From assembly GCA_051001995.1 (NCBI GenBank), contig JBPCMT010000069.1, forward strand, positions 1-15,313: a stretch of 15,313 nt of DNA. The letters run 5' to 3'. The notes under the pieces were generated by a model. It had not been told where the DNA came from. It worked only from the letters and a program-made list of their open reading frames with translations, and did no database searches. This stretch comes from CAWEHQ01 sp051001995. Lineage in GTDB: Bacteria; Actinomycetota; Thermoleophilia; Solirubrobacterales; Thermoleophilaceae. A program made the translations under genes and the position numbers. Of the stretch, positions 5,937-12,768 are shown in pieces. Numbering within the stretch: the first letter of the stretch is position 1; each line of letters begins with the position of its first letter.

Positions 5937-6551
5937 GTGCATCCGCGCGTGCTGATGGCGCTCGTGCTGGCCGCGATCCTCGCGCTGGGGGCGCTCGTGC
6001 TGGTCGCGAGCCAGGGCGGCGAGGATGCGGCCGCCGAGGACCCGCTGACCGCCGCCTCCGGCTTCGCCGGCTCGGTGCTCCCCGACGGCGTCCGCGCGCC
6101 CAACTTCGCGCTGGCAAACCAGGACGGCGAGACGGTCCGAATGCGTGACTTCCGCGGCGCGCCGGTGATCGTCACCTTCCTCTACACGACCTGCGACGAG
6201 AGCTGCCCGCCCCAGGCGCAGCAGACCAAGGGGGCGCTCGACCAGCTCGGCCACGACGTCCCGGCGCTGGCGATCGCCGTGGACCCGGAGACCGACACGC
6301 CCGAGCGGGCGCGCGCCTTCCTGTCCGAGCAGCGGATGACCGGTCGGATGGACTTCGTGCTGGGGACGGAGGGAGAGCTGCGCCCGCTGTGGGACGCCTA
6401 CGCGATCCAGCCGCAGCTGCCGGACGCCGAGCACCAGGCGCGGATCGTGATCGTGGACGGCGACGGGCTTCAGCGGGTCGCCTTCCCGCTCGAGCAGGCG
6501 ACGCCCGAGCGGATCGCGCACGACGTCCGGGCGCTCGAGGCGACCCCGTAG
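5937..6551 (+). CDS. SCO1/SenC-type copper-binding thioredoxin-fold protein
   Basis: 204 residues, exported and membrane-anchored by an N-terminal hydrophobic segment (about residues 5-24). SCO1 proteins deliver copper to, or reduce the CuA site of, cytochrome c oxidase, and some act in redox defence. The copper ligands are present: C86 and C90 in TTCDESCPP and a distal histidine, H166, in AEHQARIVIVD. The start is GTG at 5937 with no ribosome binding site; Met7 (5955) is an alternative. It is divergent from the moeZ operon and followed 4 bases later by the methyltransferase-like gene. No cytochrome oxidase genes are in the window, so the oxidase role rests on family knowledge. Confidence 0.9.
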   Translation: MHPRVLMALVLAAILALGALVLVASQGGEDAAAEDPLTAASGFAGSVLPDGVRAPNFALANQDGETVRMRDFRGAPVIVTFLYTTCDESCPPQAQQTKGALDQLGHDVPALAIAVDPETDTPERARAFLSEQRMTGRMDFVLGTEGELRPLWDAYAIQPQLPDAEHQARIVIVDGDGLQRVAFPLEQATPERIAHDVRALEATP

Positions 6552-6555
6552 GCAG

Positions 6556-7458
6556 ATGGCGGTGCCGGACGCGGCGAGCGGACGCCTCCGGCTGATCGGG
6601 GGCCGGGCGCGCGGCGCGTACGTGCGCGCCCTGCGCCGCCGCGATCGCGACCGGACGCTCGCGCGCCTGCTCAAGGACCCGGAGCCGACGGTGGCCGCGG
6701 TGGGCCGTGCGCTGACTGCCGCGGCCGCGGCGCCCGAGGCGCCCGAGCGGGAATGGATCGACCGCATCGAGGGGCTCAGAACCGAGCTCGGACGCTCGGA
6801 CGAGGTCATCAGGAGCGCGCGCTCGACGTGGACCGGCGAGCAGGCCGACGGCGAGCGGGTCCGCAGCTCGCCGGTCGCGCGGCTCGCGCTCGAGCAGAGC
6901 AAGAGCGAGCGCTGGGGTCGCGTGCTGCTCCACCTCGCGCGCGAGCTCGACGTCCGCCGCGCGCTCGAGCTCGGCACCTGCGTCGGCCTGTCGACGGCCT
7001 ACCAGGCGGCCGGTCTCGAGCTGGCCGGCGGCGAGGGCCGGCTAGTCACGCTCGAGGCGGACCCATCGCGCGTCGAGCTCGCGCTGGCGAACCTGGAGCG
7101 GCTCGGCTTGGGGGCGCACGTAGAGGCGCGCGCCGGCCGCTTCGAGGACACGCTCGAGCCCGCGCTCCAGAGCGCGGGCGAGCTCGACCTCGCGTTCGTC
7201 GACGGCCACCACCAGCTCGCCCCCACGCTCGATTACTTCGAGCGCCTGACCGCGTGCCTGCGCCGCCCGGGCGTGATCCTGCTCGACGACATCACCTGGT
7301 CGGAGGGGATGCGGCGCGCCTGGGCACGGATCGCGGCCGATCCGCGGGTGCTCCTGACCGTGGACCTCCACGGCCTCGGCCTCTGCGTGGTCGACCGCGA
7401 CGCCGCCCGCGCGCCACGCCCGGGCGTGCGCGAGGCGTCCGTCTACCTCCACACGTAG
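6556..7458 (+). CDS. O-methyltransferase-like class I SAM-dependent methyltransferase
   Basis: 300 residues. The C-terminal two-thirds has a Rossmann methyltransferase fold like the O-methyltransferase 3 family: motif I ALELGTCVGLSTAY (136-149), an acidic strand end LVTLEADPSRVELA (163-176), FVDGHHQ (214-220) holding the usual metal/catalytic Asp position, and GVILLDDITWS (239-249). The first 100 residues are charged and helical, with no recognised domain; they include the repetitive stretch ALTAAAAAPEAPE. It starts 4 bases after the SCO1-type gene and is probably co-transcribed. The substrate is unknown. It lies directly upstream of the Rrf2/suf operon but has no obvious link to it. Confidence 0.85.
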   Translation: MAVPDAASGRLRLIGGRARGAYVRALRRRDRDRTLARLLKDPEPTVAAVGRALTAAAAAPEAPEREWIDRIEGLRTELGRSDEVIRSARSTWTGEQADGERVRSSPVARLALEQSKSERWGRVLLHLARELDVRRALELGTCVGLSTAYQAAGLELAGGEGRLVTLEADPSRVELALANLERLGLGAHVEARAGRFEDTLEPALQSAGELDLAFVDGHHQLAPTLDYFERLTACLRRPGVILLDDITWSEGMRRAWARIAADPRVLLTVDLHGLGLCVVDRDAARAPRPGVREASVYLHT

Positions 7459-7480
7459 GGCGCGCCGGAGCGGTCTTCCC

Positions 7481-7495
7481 CTACCTGGCAGGTAG
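7481..7495. promoter_or_regulatory. Perfect inverted repeat, likely Rrf2 autoregulatory operator
   Basis: CTACCTGGCAGGTAG consists of two exact 6-base arms around GGC, ending 10 bases before the ATG of the Rrf2 gene. The right arm overlaps a -10-like TAGGAT (7493-7498). This placement fits negative autoregulation of the rrf2-suf operon, as known for IscR-type proteins. A CTACCT copy also occurs at 7443-7448 at the end of the previous gene, possibly by chance. Confidence 0.6.
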
Positions 7496-7505
7496 GATTT
7501 CGGAG

Positions 7506-7985
7506 ATGATGTTCTCGACCAGGGCCGAGTACGGCGTCCGCGTCATGGTCCACCTCGCCGACCACGGCGACGAGGGGCCGGTCGCGCTCGGGTCGATCGC
7601 CGAGGCCGAGGGACTTCCGCTCGCCTACCTCGAGCACCTCGCGCGGAGGCTTCGGGAGGCGGAGCTCGTCATGAGCCGTCGCGGCGCCCGCGGCGGCTAC
7701 GCGCTGGCGCGGCCCGCGGCTAGCATCACGATGGCCGAGGTCGTGAGCGCGCTCGAGGGTCGCATCGCGCCGATCGAGTGCATCACGGCGGGCGCCGACG
7801 CCGACGCCGAGCCCATCTGCGCTCGCGAGGTGGCCACCGAGCGGGCGTGCCCCACGAAGCTGCTGTGGACGCGCGTCCCAGGCGCGATCGTCGGCACGCT
7901 CGAGGACGTCAAGCTCTCGGAGCTGGTCCAGCCAGGGCGCCCGGGCGCCGTCAACGCACAGAGGAAGAAGGCAGCCGTCGCATGA
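7506..7985 (+). CDS. Rrf2-family transcriptional regulator (IscR/SUF-type)
   Basis: 159 residues, starting ATG ATG at 7506/7509. The N-terminal winged helix is typical of Rrf2 proteins (FSTRAEYGVRVMVHLA, SIAEAEGLPLAYLEHL, RGARGGYALARP). Three cysteines, C92, C105 and C115, follow in the region that binds an Fe-S cluster in IscR and NsrR. Their spacing (x12, x9) is wider than the x5, x5 of E. coli IscR. It would sense Fe-S status and control the suf genes that follow; its TGA overlaps the sufC ATG by 4 bases. GGAG lies too close to the first ATG to act well, so a leaderless start or use of the second ATG is likely. Actinobacterial suf operons more often begin with a SufR-type repressor, so an Rrf2 protein here is noteworthy. 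Confidence 0.9.
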   Translation: MMFSTRAEYGVRVMVHLADHGDEGPVALGSIAEAEGLPLAYLEHLARRLREAELVMSRRGARGGYALARPAASITMAEVVSALEGRIAPIECITAGADADAEPICAREVATERACPTKLLWTRVPGAIVGTLEDVKLSELVQPGRPGAVNAQRKKAAVA

Positions 7986-8746
7986 GCCTGGAGATCAAGA
8001 ACCTGCACGTCCGTACCGAGGAGTTCGAGATCCTCCACGGGGTCGACCTCACGATCCGCAAGGGTGAGACCCACGCGCTGATGGGCCCGAACGGCTCGGG
8101 GAAGTCGACGCTCGCCAACTCGCTCATGGGCAGCCCCGCCTACGAGGTCACCGCCGGCAGCGTCGTGCTAAACGGCGAGGACATGACCGAGGCGGACCCC
8201 GACGAGCGCGCGCGCGCGGGCCTGTTCATGGCGTTCCAGTACCCCGCCACGATCCCCGGCGTCTCGGTGGCCAACTTCCTGCGGATGGCGATGAACGCCT
8301 GCCGCGACGAGCCGATCAAGGTCAAGGAGTTCGGCCAGGAGCTCGGGGCGAACATGGATCTGCTGAAGATCGACCGCGAGTTCACGAGCCGCTACCTCAA
8401 CGACGGCTTCTCGGGCGGCGAGAAGAAGCGCGCCGAGATCCTCCAGCTGGCGATGCTCAAGCCGCAGTTCGCAGTGCTCGACGAGACCGACTCCGGGCTC
8501 GACATCGACGCCCTGCGGATCGTCTCCGACGGCGTCAACGCGATGCGCGGGTCCGAGCTCGGCGTCCTGATCATCACCCACTACACGCGGATCCTCGAGT
8601 ACGTCACGCCGGACTTCGTCCACATCATGCTCGACGGTCGCATCGTCCGCGAGGGCGGCCCGGAGCTGGCCGACGAGCTCGAGGACAAGGGCTACGACTT
8701 CGTTCGCGAGGAGGCGGGCGCGGCCCGCGCGGCCGATGCCGGCTGA
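7982..8746 (+). CDS. sufC: SufC, Fe-S cluster assembly ATPase
   Basis: 254-residue soluble ABC-type ATPase that powers the SufB-SufC-SufD scaffold. Walker A GPNGSGKST (35-43), Q-loop Q86, signature FSGGEKKR (143-150), Walker B AVLDE (164-168) with the SufC-typical ETDSGLDIDAL, and switch H200 are all present. Length matches the family. The start overlaps the rrf2 stop (ATGA) and has GAGGAAGAAGG upstream. The last 11 bases overlap the sufD start, so the genes are tightly coupled. SufC lies before sufD here, whereas in many actinobacteria it follows sufB and sufD. Confidence 0.97.
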   Translation: MSLEIKNLHVRTEEFEILHGVDLTIRKGETHALMGPNGSGKSTLANSLMGSPAYEVTAGSVVLNGEDMTEADPDERARAGLFMAFQYPATIPGVSVANFLRMAMNACRDEPIKVKEFGQELGANMDLLKIDREFTSRYLNDGFSGGEKKRAEILQLAMLKPQFAVLDETDSGLDIDALRIVSDGVNAMRGSELGVLIITHYTRILEYVTPDFVHIMLDGRIVREGGPELADELEDKGYDFVREEAGAARAADAG

Positions 8747-10031
8747 CTTCGTCGAGGAGCGGCGGCGGGCGGCGCTCGAGGTCTACGAGCGCGAGCCGGT
8801 CCCCACCTGGCGGCGCTCCGGCTTCTGGACGACCCACCTGCGCGGGCTCTCCCTGGATGACCTCGAGGCGCGCCGTTATGACGCGGTGGGCTCGCTCGAG
8901 GAGCTACCCGACGTCGTGACCGATGCGCTCCCGGACGCGGGCGAGCTCTCGGGCCTGATCGTCCAGCGCGGGGCGAGCACCGTCCACTCGTGGCTCGACG
9001 AGGCGGCCGCCGACCAGGGCGTGGTCTTGACGTCGCTCGAGCGCGCCGTCGAAGAGCACGCCGAGCTCGTCGAGCGCTGGTACATGCGCCGGCTCTCATT
9101 CGAGGAGGGCAAGTTCCCGGCCGCCACGGCCGCCTTCTGGACCGGCGGCGCGTTCGCACACGTCCCGCGCGGCGTGAGGCTCAAGCGCCCGCTCCAGGTG
9201 GTCTACCTGATCGACGAGCCGGGCACCGCTCAGTACGCGCACACGCTCGGCGTCGTCGGCGAGCTGGCCGACTGCTCAATCCGCGAGTACTGCCTCGCAC
9301 CCGACTTCGACGGGCAGGCGCTTCATGCGGGCGCCTTCGAGCTCTACCTCGAGCCGGGCTCGCGGGCGCGGCTGGCCCACCTCCAGGACTGGGGTGCGGG
9401 CGAGGTCTACGACATCTCGACCAAGCGCGTCGAGGTCGCCCGGGACGCGCATTGCTCGTGGGTGCCGATCCACCTCGGCGGCCGGCTGACCAAGCAGAGG
9501 CTCGACATCGTCACAGCGGAGCGCGGCTCGGACATGCGCCACACCGGGCTCTACTTCACCGAGGGCTCAGAGCACCTCGACCTCTTCACCACCGACCTGC
9601 ACGAGCAGGGCGACACGACCGGCGACACGGTCTGGAAGGGCGCGCTCACCGGCGAGTCGCGCGCCTCCTACGAGGGGCTGATCCAGATCGAGCGCGGCGC
9701 CCAGAACACGCACACCTACCTTCAGACCCACTCGATGCTGCTCTCGCCCGGGGCCAAGGGCGACGCGATCCCCTCGCTGATCGTCGAGACCGACAACGTC
9801 TCGGCATCGCACGGCGGCACGGTTGGGGAGATCGACGAGGAGCAGGTCTTCTACATGACCACCCGCGGCATCCCCCGTCGCGACGCGGTGCGGACGCTCG
9901 TCGAGGGCTACTTCGAGGAGGTCGTGCGGCGGCTGGGTGACGAAGCGCTCGAGGCCATCGTGCGCGAGCGGATCGCCGCCAAGCTCACCGCCGCCGAGGA
10001 GCAGGTCGTGGCGTTCACGGCCGAGCGTTAG
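8736..10031 (+). CDS. sufD: SufD-type Fe-S cluster assembly scaffold protein
   Basis: 431 residues with the SufB/SufD beta-helix core. SufD rather than SufB is favoured. Near the C-terminus it reads SASHGGTVGEIDEEQVFYMTTRGIP: H359 matches the key histidine of E. coli SufD, while SufB carries HEA at this place and a glycine occupies the essential glutamate site. The position of the SufB active cysteine (before DSLLIG-like sequence) is not cysteine here (LQTHSMLLSPG). The N-terminal arm with a WRRSGFW segment is also SufD-like. It forms a complex with SufC and, in known systems, SufB. No sufB gene is in this cluster. The start ATG lies inside sufC without a clear ribosome binding site, suggesting coupling. 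Confidence 0.88.
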   Translation: MPADFVEERRRAALEVYEREPVPTWRRSGFWTTHLRGLSLDDLEARRYDAVGSLEELPDVVTDALPDAGELSGLIVQRGASTVHSWLDEAAADQGVVLTSLERAVEEHAELVERWYMRRLSFEEGKFPAATAAFWTGGAFAHVPRGVRLKRPLQVVYLIDEPGTAQYAHTLGVVGELADCSIREYCLAPDFDGQALHAGAFELYLEPGSRARLAHLQDWGAGEVYDISTKRVEVARDAHCSWVPIHLGGRLTKQRLDIVTAERGSDMRHTGLYFTEGSEHLDLFTTDLHEQGDTTGDTVWKGALTGESRASYEGLIQIERGAQNTHTYLQTHSMLLSPGAKGDAIPSLIVETDNVSASHGGTVGEIDEEQVFYMTTRGIPRRDAVRTLVEGYFEEVVRRLGDEALEAIVRERIAAKLTAAEEQVVAFTAER

Positions 10032-10035
10032 AGAA

Positions 10036-10117
10036 ATGATCGATCCCGGCCCCCGCACCCACGGATGACCCGCCATACCGTCGCTGGATCGGCGCACGCG
10101 GATTCGGAACCGATCAT
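10036..10117. repeat. Inverted repeat spanning the sufD-sufS gap
   Basis: A 13-base arm beginning ATGATCG (10036-10048) pairs with CGGAACCGATCAT (10105-10117) at 11 of 13 positions, enclosing 56 bases. It fills nearly all of the 89-base gap between sufD and sufS and ends 3 bases before the sufS ATG. It could fold in the operon mRNA and hide the sufS start, or be a small repeat element. No ribosome binding site for sufS is visible. Confidence 0.4.
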
Positions 10118-10120
10118 CTG

Positions 10121-11365
10121 ATGGCCGTCGCGCCGGCCACCACATTGCCCGACGTCCGCGCCGACTTCCCGGTGCTCGCGCGGGAGATCCGCGGCAAGCC
10201 GCTCTGCTACCTCGACTCGGCGGCGAAGTCGCAGAAGCCGAGCTCGGTGATCGAGGCGATCGATGGCTACTACCGGCGGTCGAACGCGAACATCCATCGC
10301 GGCGTCTACCAGCTGGCGCAGGAGGCGACCGACCTCTTCGAGGGCGCGCGCGAGCGCGTCGCCCGCTTCTGCGGGGTCGAGCCGGCCACGACGATCTTCA
10401 CCCGCAACGCCACCGAGGCGATCAACCTCGTGGCCTACGCGTGGGGCCGCGAGCACGTCGGTCCCGGCGACGAGGTGCTGATCACCGAGATGGAACACCA
10501 CTCGAACATCGTGCCCTGGCAGCTGCTGTGCTCCGAGCGGGGCGCCACGCTCCGCTACCTCTCGGTGTCCGAGGAGGGGACGATCTCCTTGGAGGAGCTC
10601 GACTCCGTGCTCGCCTCCGGCCGCGTGAAGCTCGTCGGCGTCGTGCACGTGTCGAACGTGCTCGGCACGATCAACCCGGTGGCGGAGGTGGCCGCCCGGG
10701 CGCGCGCCGCCGGCGCTGTCTGTCTGGTGGACGGCTCGCAGGCGGTGCCTCAGCTCCCCTTCGACGTCTCCTCCGACGTGAACGCCGACTTCTACGCCTG
10801 GACCGGCCACAAGGCGCTCGGGCCCACCGGCATCGGCGTGCTCCACGGCCGGCGCGAGCTGCTCGAGGCGATGCGGCCATTCCTCGGCGGCGGCGACATG
10901 ATCTCCCAGGTCGGCTTCGAGTCCTCGAGCTGGAACGAGCTGCCGTGGAAGTTCGAGGCAGGCACGTCGGCGATCGCAGAGGGGGTGGGGCTCGGCGCGG
11001 CGATCGACTACCTGTCGGCGCTCGGCATGGAGGCGGTGCGCGCGCACGAGCTCGACCTGTCCTCGTACGCGCTCGAAAGGCTCCCCGATGTCCCCGGGCT
11101 GACCGTGCTCGGTCCGCGCGAGCCGTCGCTGCGTGGCGGGGTGGTCTCGTTCACGATCGACGGGATGCATCCCCACGACGTCGCCGAGCTGTGCGACCGC
11201 GAGGCGGTCTGCATCCGCGCCGGCCACCATTGCGCGCAGCCCTTGATGCGGCGATTGGGGGTACCGGCCACAGCGCGCGCGTCGTTCCACGTCTACAACA
11301 CGCGCGCGGACGTGGACCGGCTCGTGGACGCGCTGCTCGCGGCGCGCTCCGTGTTCGGGCTTTAG
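10121..11365 (+). CDS. sufS: SufS cysteine desulfurase (group II)
   Basis: 414-residue PLP enzyme that removes sulfur from L-cysteine as an enzyme persulfide. The PLP lysine is K231 in YAWTGHKALGPTGIG, the active-site cysteine is C371 in RAGHHCAQPLMRR, and the PLP-stacking histidine is in EMEHHSN (H126/H127). The short segment between RAGHHC and QPLM is the group II (SufS) form. Near the N-terminus LDSAAKSQKP has Lys where Thr or Ser is usual. The ATG at 10121 is preceded by no ribosome binding site; the sufD gap holds an inverted repeat. It should hand sulfur to the SufU encoded at 12372, although a nuclease-like gene lies between them. Confidence 0.96.
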   Translation: MAVAPATTLPDVRADFPVLAREIRGKPLCYLDSAAKSQKPSSVIEAIDGYYRRSNANIHRGVYQLAQEATDLFEGARERVARFCGVEPATTIFTRNATEAINLVAYAWGREHVGPGDEVLITEMEHHSNIVPWQLLCSERGATLRYLSVSEEGTISLEELDSVLASGRVKLVGVVHVSNVLGTINPVAEVAARARAAGAVCLVDGSQAVPQLPFDVSSDVNADFYAWTGHKALGPTGIGVLHGRRELLEAMRPFLGGGDMISQVGFESSSWNELPWKFEAGTSAIAEGVGLGAAIDYLSALGMEAVRAHELDLSSYALERLPDVPGLTVLGPREPSLRGGVVSFTIDGMHPHDVAELCDREAVCIRAGHHCAQPLMRRLGVPATARASFHVYNTRADVDRLVDALLAARSVFGL

Positions 11366-11433
11366 CTCCTCCTTCGCTGAGTTGTCACACGCGCGCGTTG
11401 TCCGGTGCGCCGGCGGCCTGCACCCTGGACCGC

Positions 11434-12315
11434 ATGACCGATGTGGGCCCTCTTTCCGCCGCTATTCGGCGGGAAGAAGGCCCAGATCGCGAGCGGCGTC
11501 TCGCCGAGCTGGCCACGTGCCAGCGCGGCGTCATCGCGTACCGGCAGCTCGCCAGCCTCGGCTTCGCCGCAGGGGCGATCCAGCGACGGGTTCGCGCCGG
11601 GCGACTCAAGCCGCTGCACAAGGGCGTCTACGCCGTCGGCCACCGCTCCCTGACCCTGCACGGCCACTGGATGGCCGCCGTGCTCGCCTGCGGCCCCGGC
11701 GCCATGCTCAGCCACCGCGACGCCGCCGAGCTGTGGGGGCTTCGTGAAAGTGCGGCTGCGGCGATCGACGTCACCGCGATCGGGCGAAGTCGGCATTCCC
11801 AGCCGGGGATCCGCGTACACCGCCCTCGCAGCCTTCACCCTGAGGACCGGACGATCCGGGACGGCATTCCGGTCACCTCGCTCGCCCGCACGCTGCTCGA
11901 CCTCGCCGAAGTTCTCAACCCGCGCCAGCTCGACCACGCGGTGGAGGAGGCCGAGCGCCGGCGCCTGCTCGATCTCCGCGCCATCGAGCGGCTCCTGCGC
12001 CGTAGCCGCGGGCACCGCGGCGTGCGACCGCTGCGGAAGGCGCTCGCCGGCCAGCTACCGGGGCTCGGGGCTCGCTCGGAGCTCGAGCGCCGCTTCGTCG
12101 ACCTCTGTCGCGACGGCGGCCTGCCGTTGCCGGCGCTCAACACGAGCGTGGAGCGCTTCACCGTCGACGCGCTCTGGCCGAAAGAGCGCCTCGTGGTCGA
12201 GCTCGACAGCTACGCGTTTCATCGCACACGAAAGGCCTTCGAGGGCGATCGCGAGCGTGACGCCGTCCTCCAGCTCGCGGCTACCGCGTCCTGCGGGTCA
12301 CCCACCGACAGCTGA
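11434..12315 (+). CDS. AbiEi-antitoxin-like / DUF559 nuclease-fold protein, 3' end frameshifted
   Basis: 293 codons as read. Residues about 18-75 resemble the AbiEi-type winged-helix domain (LAELATCQRGVIAYRQL, RAGRLKPLHKGVYAVGH). Residues about 215-280 resemble the DUF559/Vsr-like PD-(D/E)xK nuclease fold, with candidate active residues D245 (FTVDALWP), E256 and D258 (VVELDSY). The reading then turns to unrelated ATASCGSPTDS and stops. The conserved final strand and helix continue in another frame from about 12279, so a one-base loss has broken the C-terminus; the intact protein would have about 312 residues. No AbiEii toxin gene is nearby, so it is not a classic toxin-antitoxin pair. It sits between sufS and sufU on the same strand. 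Function unknown; domain matches are by eye. Confidence 0.8.
   Translation: MTDVGPLSAAIRREEGPDRERRLAELATCQRGVIAYRQLASLGFAAGAIQRRVRAGRLKPLHKGVYAVGHRSLTLHGHWMAAVLACGPGAMLSHRDAAELWGLRESAAAAIDVTAIGRSRHSQPGIRVHRPRSLHPEDRTIRDGIPVTSLARTLLDLAEVLNPRQLDHAVEEAERRRLLDLRAIERLLRRSRGHRGVRPLRKALAGQLPGLGARSELERRFVDLCRDGGLPLPALNTSVERFTVDALWPKERLVVELDSYAFHRTRKAFEGDRERDAVLQLAATASCGSPTDS
11445..11483. repeat. Long hairpin at the 5' end of the AbiEi-like/DUF559 gene
   Basis: GGGCC-C-TCTT-T-CCGCCG (11445-11461) pairs with CGGCGG-G-AAGA-A-GGCCC (11467-11483) around a CTATT loop: 15 Watson-Crick pairs, one G-U and one mismatch. It starts 11 bases after the ATG. There is no T-tract. It could weaken translation or transcription past sufS, or be a REP-like palindrome. 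Confidence 0.6.
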
Positions 12316-12371
12316 CCGAGGATCCCGGACGGGTGCTGGCCTTGCTCAGGCGCGCTCTAGGCTTGAGGTAA
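12279..12371 (+). pseudogene. Out-of-frame C-terminal piece of the DUF559 gene
   Basis: Thirty codons, GYRVLRVTHRQLTEDPGR then VLALLRRALGLR, end in TAA at 12369-12371. RVLRVT followed by a helix is the usual end of DUF559/Vsr-like nucleases and matches the domain encoded just upstream in the other frame. Restoring one G in the GCGGC at 12277-12281 joins them. The TAA is directly followed by the GTG of sufU with no gap, as expected if this were the true end of the gene. Confidence 0.72.
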
Positions 12372-12758
12372 GTGGACGCCCTCTACCGCGACTACATCCT
12401 CGACCACTACAAGCGACCGCGCAACTTCGGCGCGCTCGACCCGCACGACCTCGAGTGGCACGACCACAATCCTCTCTGCGGCGACGAGCTCGGCGTGCAC
12501 GTGCGGGTCGAGGACGGGCGCGTGGCCGAGCTGCGCTTTCACGGTCAGGGTTGCGCGATCTCCCAGGCAGCCGCGTCGATCGCCTCCGAGGAGCTGGTGG
12601 GGATGTCGGTGGAGGACGTGCCGGTGCTGTCCGCGGAGTGGATGCTCGACCTGCTCGGAATCGACATCTCGCCGACGCGCCGCAAGTGCGCGTTGCTCGG
12701 GCTCAAGGTGATGCGCGGCGCCACGTCCGGCGACGCGTCCTGGCCGATTGACCAGTAG
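12372..12758 (+). CDS. sufU: SufU-like Fe-S assembly / sulfur-relay protein (short form)
   Basis: 128 residues, starting at GTG 12372 immediately after TAA of the preceding frame. SufU is a zinc protein that accepts sulfur from SufS. The ligands are present: C36 and D38 in PLCGDE, C61 in GQGCAIS, and C106 in RRKCALLGLK. The RxKCA motif and absence of the His-Cys pair and LPPVK of IscU point to SufU. However, the C61-C106 distance (45) is like IscU (about 43) and lacks the insertion of about 18-21 residues that separates these cysteines in Bacillus subtilis SufU. It is the last gene of the suf operon and ends 10 bases from the convergent ABC-transporter ATPase gene. Confidence 0.92.
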   Translation: MDALYRDYILDHYKRPRNFGALDPHDLEWHDHNPLCGDELGVHVRVEDGRVAELRFHGQGCAISQAAASIASEELVGMSVEDVPVLSAEWMLDLLGIDISPTRRKCALLGLKVMRGATSGDASWPIDQ

Positions 12759-12768
12759 ACAGCGGAGC

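Noticed and set aside
6753..7505. Apparent 5' extension of the Rrf2 gene over the methyltransferase gene
   Set aside because: Shadow frame of the methyltransferase; Rrf2 similarity begins at the ATG pair at 7506.
8736..10031. SufB assignment for this gene
   Set aside because: The SufB cysteine and glutamate positions are not conserved, whereas the SufD histidine context SHGGTVG is present.
10028..11290. 420-codon minus-strand frame
   Set aside because: Exactly antisense to sufS, whose PLP lysine and active cysteine are intact in the plus frame.
10441..11433. Apparent 5' extension of the AbiEi-like gene back into sufS
   Set aside because: The upstream part is an Arg-rich shadow of sufS; recognisable protein begins only at the ATG at 11434.
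11434..12371. AbiE toxin-antitoxin (abortive infection) system
   Set aside because: Only the AbiEi-like helix-turn-helix part is present; no AbiEii nucleotidyltransferase toxin gene is adjacent, and the C-terminus is a DUF559-type fold.
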